A stretch of 23,919 nucleotides of DNA from Selaginella moellendorffii. Taxonomy: Eukaryota; Streptophyta; Lycopodiopsida; Selaginellales; Selaginellaceae. The notes beneath the pieces were generated by a model. The model was given only the letters and a program-made list of their open reading frames with translations. It did no database searches and was not told the origin of the DNA. The first letter of the stretch is position 1, and the number at the start of each line of letters is the position of its first letter. A program made the position numbers and the translations under genes. The stretch is taken from NCBI RefSeq assembly GCF_000143415.4, contig NW_003314271.1:1012826-1036744 (forward strand). The letters run 5' to 3'. Below are positions 19,425-23,919 of the stretch, one piece after another.

Positions 19425-21229
19425 TTTCGACTAAATGTGATCATGTATAACTAACCTCTTCAAGGCATGCTCAAATGTATTGGGTATACACATTAATGAG
19501 CTTATTGCAGTTGAGTTGGATTTGAGTGGTCATTTAATTCATACTTATTCATGTACCTAAGGTGTTATGTTCAAGTTGGATAAATATATGACTCGATGGC
19601 ATGAGTTTAGTATTTGGGTTTTGTGAAGGCAAGTTGAAAAATGATTATTGGTTGCTTTACAACTAATGATTGCTTATACACTTCGTCGAGGACTGCTAAC
19701 ACTTGCTTTGCTCAATGATGATTTAACAGTGATAGACTTGTTTTACGAGATGGTGTTACAAAAGATCATATTGTGGGTTGCATGGATTTTCCATGTTGGC
19801 ATATCAATTTTATCTTTATCGATATCATTTGATTGCATTTAGTTTGTGGTATTAGATTTCATTGAGTTTTGGATGTGGTGAATCACTCATTAATGATGTA
19901 TTATTTGTAACTGAGTGTTATTAAAGGATTGGTCTCGAATACTAAGTATAATATCTCTGACTTTGATTAGCTTGGTTGTTAAAGAGCTTAGAGTGGTGAT
20001 TCACTTTTGCTTTTTTCTAACTTTGTTTTAGTGTTGATAGCATTGAAGTGATGCTCTATTGTTAAAATTCTTGATGTTAAGATTCGAGTGAAATGAGATG
20101 TCTCTCTGTAATTTTGATATTGAGTTCAATGCAGATAGTATTGATGATTTGGCTAAAGCTTTATGTTGTTAGCAATCGTGCATTAGCTAGTTAACAACTG
20201 TGTTGGCATTCAAATGAGTTAAATAGCAAGTTGAGTTAGTTATGTTCTAGACGAGATTATTTAGTAGGGGTTGAGCTTTGGGTTTTCCTTGAAAAGTGAT
20301 TTAGTTATGAATTATGCTAACTTTACAAAAAAAAGAGTTAGCGTTCAATATTAAAGTTGGTGGTTCTTATCGATTTATGATTCTTTTTATACTTGTTATG
20401 ATGATTTTTCTTGTACTTGTTATAAAGTGAGTTATGTTTTACTATAGAAAATGGATTCATGGAGGATTGGTTTGATAATCACTTATTATGCTTAGCTTTT
20501 GGATTGATACAGATATACTATAGTTTTGCATTATAAAGTTTCACTTTTACATGTATTAAGAAAGATGTTGTGGGTTGTACCATGATTTCTTCTTTGGCAT
20601 TAAAGTTAATTCATGCAAGATTCGTGATCATTATTAAGGAAGATTTAGCTATAAACTTCTTCGAGCTTTTGGTTCTTTAAGTTTTGTTGTACTCATTATT
20701 CTAATTGTTAGAAGTTGTTAGGGGAAGGTATTTTAGTTTATTAGCTTCAATGTTAAAGCTAGCTTCTGCATTTGGCAATCATTGATGATGATTGACTATC
20801 ATCTAGGATAGTTAATTATCTTTGTCAAAGGTTTTACTTAATTATTGTTGATGTTGAATGATTGCCATTCTTTATGATGGTGGATTATTTCTTGATGATG
20901 ATAATGCATCTCTCTATTAATGGGATGATTGATGATCTTTCATAATAGTTAATTATTTTCTTTGATAGTTTTTGGCTTTTCGCATTACCACATATTCTTT
21001 GTGGTTTGCTTTGGTTGGTCTCTTGGGGTTGAAATATTGATAAGATGTTACTAACACTTACTTAAGCAATTTGAGTTCTTTAGTATGGTTAACTAAGATT
21101 TATTTAGATTGGCTAGTACAATAGTTATCATGAATGAGTGTTTATTTGCTCTAACTGCTTATTTGCAATAGTCTATCTAAACCTTACCGACAGGTTTATT
21201 TTCTTTACTAAAGGTTGGGGCCTTTAGCT

Positions 21230-21405
21230 TCTCTCTCTATATCCTTGCAGATAGAGGCATATCACACTTTTGTAAGTTGGGTGACACCTAGAGTAACAAG
21301 AGTGGTTAACTCCATTAATCATTTCCTTGTCAATGATGGTCAGAAGGTGTTTGAGTTGGTAGTGCATTCGCGTGAAACAAAGAAGTTACCCTAACTCATT
21401 TAAGT
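21230..21405 (+). pseudogene. Coding-like remnant in the right arm, mirror of 581-835
   Basis: A frame of roughly 57 codons ending at a stop after KKLP, sharing FVSWVTP, NSI, FLV and GQK.FEL with the left-arm frame. Stops follow in the conserved continuation. It lies just upstream of the purine tract at 21512. No known domain is recognised. Confidence 0.2.
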
Positions 21406-21511
21406 TGGTGCATTTCTCACATAGTGTGAACATTGTGAACTTTTTTTGGAGTTGTTTTCTTAGTGGTGCTCTAGATTGGAGTAGGCATCGACGAGGACGT
21501 CAATCTTCTCT

Positions 21512-21526
21512 AAAGGGGGGAAAGTG
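21512..21526 (+). other. Polypurine tract and possible LTR start, right arm
   Basis: AAAGGGGGGAAAG followed directly by TG (CCACAAATATGAC). The form is typical of the polypurine tract/3' LTR junction of plant LTR retrotransposons. The sequence before it, in one frame, resembles the end of a polyprotein frame but is broken. If correct, a plus-strand LTR starts at 21525 and leaves this arm pointing outward. Confidence 0.4.
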
Positions 21527-22050
21527 CCACAAATATGACTTTAGGTATCGAATGCTATTTGTCAATTAGTCCTTTTAGATATTCTTTCTTTACTACCATG
21601 ACAGCAAGAGGTCAGTATTGTTGAACCCATTTTTCAGTCTCTGCCTAAACTAGTTGAGAAATTAGTCTTTACATATACACTTGACCAAATGAGTATCAGG
21701 ACATAATTTCTAAGTGCTATTAATCAAGCATATTTGATCTGGTTAGAAAAACTCATTCATTGACTTGCACTTACTAGTGTTAGGAACCCTCGTGATATTG
21801 AGCTTAGTCCCTCAATATTCACTAGATGATAGTTTACCATGTTTATTAAACACCCTTGCTATTATACACTTTATGTTAGTATTATTTGAATCTAAATGCT
21901 ATTTATGAAAGTGTCTAAATTTTCTCATTTGGCATATCTACAGAATATAAAGATTGTCTTGACCACAATGGTGTTGGTCCCATGTCCAAATTTGCAATCT
22001 AGAAACATTCCATATTTAGTAAGTTTCAAGTTAGTTCTAGAGACTAACTC

Positions 22051-23919
22051 TTGGTACTAAAGGTGGCTAAGGGTGAAAGCCCAAAGTGTGTGTTCCTCAA
22101 GGAAGGGGGGTTATTAAAGGTTCTAAATGTATAGTAAGGATAGTGGGCATGTCAGGTATGGCCAACCAACTTGAGGCATAGTTTAGCTCTTACTTGCATC
22201 CGGTTTGAGTCTAAGCCTAAGTTCCATACCATAGTAGTTGGTGGAATACCCATATCCTTGCGTTAAGTCATCGGTATTTTGAAATATTTCTAAACTTCGT
22301 TTAGCTTTATTTTGGATGCTAGTTTTAGCATTGGGATGTTAGATACTCTAAAACTGTTCCTACATCGCTCTGTGCTCCTATCCCTTCGCTCTTTAAGCCA
22401 AATGCTCAGAAGTCACACCATACTCCAGTTCCTTTGCTCCTTCGCTGCAAGTTTGGGAGTTTGGCTTCGTACGTTCATTCAATGGCCCAAGGCCCTGAAA
22501 CTCAAGCTCCACTCTATTGTCCATTGGACATGTGGCATGTGGCATGTGGCACATGAAGAGTTTAGGTTTCACTTCGTGGTTATCTTATGATAAATCACTA
22601 TAGGATAAAGGGTGAAAACCATGTATGCTACATGGACTTATTATGCATTTTACAAAAAAATATATAACAAATTTCATGATAGTGAGTATATAATATACAT
22701 GTTGCCTAGGTATGATAGTTCTATTGACATCATAAGGTATATCACAAATGATTTTTTTTGTGTGCAAAAGCATTGTTTTGCAAGTGTGAATTTGGTGTAT
22801 AAGTTCAAAAAAAAAAAAAGAAAATAAAAATTTAGAACCTGACAATTGGATGTAGTGGGTGGATGCTAATAGTGGTTAAAGGTTTGTGGGAGTCACTTTA
22901 TAATGGACATAATGGGATCAAGTAAATATATGACTAATGCTCTCTAAATGTGTATACACTGATAAGTCATTCATTAGAGAGGGGCTGTTTTTTTCAAGAG
23001 ATCTTAAAGGAGCTCCCTTTGTAACCTTCAACATTGATTGTCATGAAAGATTTTAATTTTATCAAAGACAAACAAAATATTTTTATTTGTCACCAAATTT
23101 ATGTCATAATAATGAGAAACTAGATATTGCTACAGAGTATAAAGACTTCTTGGATCACTGTTTTATTAACAATATTAATCCATAAAGATGTGGAATCAAG
23201 AGGCCTACATTAATATAAAGAAACACTTTCAAAACACATACACTAATTATTGTATAAAAAACGCTAGGAAGTCAACAAGTCCATGGTTAAAATAACCAGT
23301 GAGCTCTATGAAAAAAACATAGATTAAGTGAAGGAGAACATTTAAAAAAATACAAGTCATTAAAAGGAACATATAAGCTATCAAAATATTGATTAAGAAA
23401 CAACTAAAAGGTTCTACATTTTAAACCTAACTATCAAAAATAAAGGAGTAATTATTTAATTTAGAAGTGGAAAAAATGGAAGCATTCATTAAATCTAGAT
23501 ATTTAAGATGGCTTATTAGTGAAAAATTGTTAAATAAGGAATTTTACAAGTCAATAAGGATAATTATGATATGATGCACATAAACCTCCAAAAAATGCAC
23601 AAAATAGTGAAATATTATTAATAGCTATTTAAAGCAAACCCTTAAAGTAAAAACATTAGGATTGAATTGGGCCAAAGTTATTATACATATAGAACAATAT
23701 GATACCGATTGAAAGATGGCCACATTGAGCAATTGTTAAGATTATATCACTTATATATGGTGATGTAGCTCTTATCAGGAGGCTAGAAATGGCACAACAT
23801 TGACAATTTTTAGCCTTTATAATCAATATTTATAAATTTAATTAAGTTTAATTATAATTTATATTACTTAACTTCCTTTTGTGTTTCCTTCTCATCATTT
23901 TCTGTAATCAAAGTTATAT
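22051..23919. other. AT-rich right flank, no gene recognised
   Basis: The partner sequence, if any, would lie left of the window. Open frames here are at most 92 codons (22312-22590) with no recognisable domain. Two simple features are visible: three CATGTGG heptamers at 22529-22549 and a run of 13 A at 22807-22819. From about 23000 on the sequence is strongly AT-rich with no structure I can support. Confidence 0.5.
22529..22549. repeat. Short heptamer repeat (CATGTGG x3)
   Basis: Three perfect copies in a row, followed by CACATG, the inverse of the start of the unit. Too small to assign a role. Confidence 0.7.

Larger units (their letters stand above)
19425..22050. repeat. Right arm of the giant inverted repeat
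   Basis: The mirror of 1-3000 plus 18578-18740. Matching blocks run through the whole span with one large asymmetry: about 590 bp on the left (roughly 890-1480) against about 90 bp on the right (roughly 21080-21170). The arm is degenerate, with many stops in every frame. A 64-codon frame (19648-19842) has no recognisable product. Similarity is still present at 21990-22050 (left 1-60), so the arm probably continues to the right, with its partner outside the window. Confidence 0.85.

Noticed and set aside
22807-22819. Poly-A tail of a LINE or SINE
   Set aside because: Only 13 A in AT-rich surroundings, with no retroposon body or target duplication seen upstream.

Overview
The window looks like repeat-dominated nuclear DNA of a plant, probably one with a large genome. 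I found no host gene, no rRNA or tRNA gene and no CRISPR array. The plant call rests on an LTR-retrotransposon primer-binding site that differs by one base from the usual plant initiator-methionine-tRNA type (TGGTATCGGAGC against TGGTATCAGAGC). It also rests on the layout: long non-coding LTR elements nested in much older, AT-rich, decayed repeats. I cannot name the species.

The layout has three layers. (1) Oldest: a very long, diverged inverted repeat. Its left arm is 1-3000 plus 18578-about 18740. Its right arm runs from about 19425 to at least 22050, and the two arms flank a spacer of about 0.7 kb. Both arms carry a polypurine-tract-like block followed by TG, as at the 3' end of an LTR retrotransposon, and both point outward. 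(2) An LTR retrotransposon on the minus strand, 3001-18572, inserted in the left arm with a perfect 5-bp target duplication, CATTT. (3) A second, complete element of the same family in the same orientation, 8501-16442. It sits in the leader of the first, about 0.33 kb from its 5' LTR, with its own perfect 5-bp duplication, TCTCT. The four LTRs therefore form two nested pairs, not a tandem array.

The family has 1.76-1.95 kb LTRs that read TGTGAGACAC...CGCTTACA on the minus strand (the last bases are CACTTACA in one copy). It has a primer-binding site 3 nt from the 5' LTR and a purine-rich tract at the 3' LTR. Its internal region of about 4.06 kb shows no gag or pol reading frame. This matches a large non-autonomous (LARD-type) retrotransposon that would need proteins from an autonomous relative. 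Each LTR holds a three-zone tandem array: a GGACTC hexamer run, a degenerate hexamer zone, and an 11/12-bp minisatellite. These arrays have no stop codons in several frames on both strands and produce all the long apparent ORFs, which I do not treat as genes.

The right edge, about 22051-23919, is AT-rich sequence in which I recognise nothing beyond short simple repeats.
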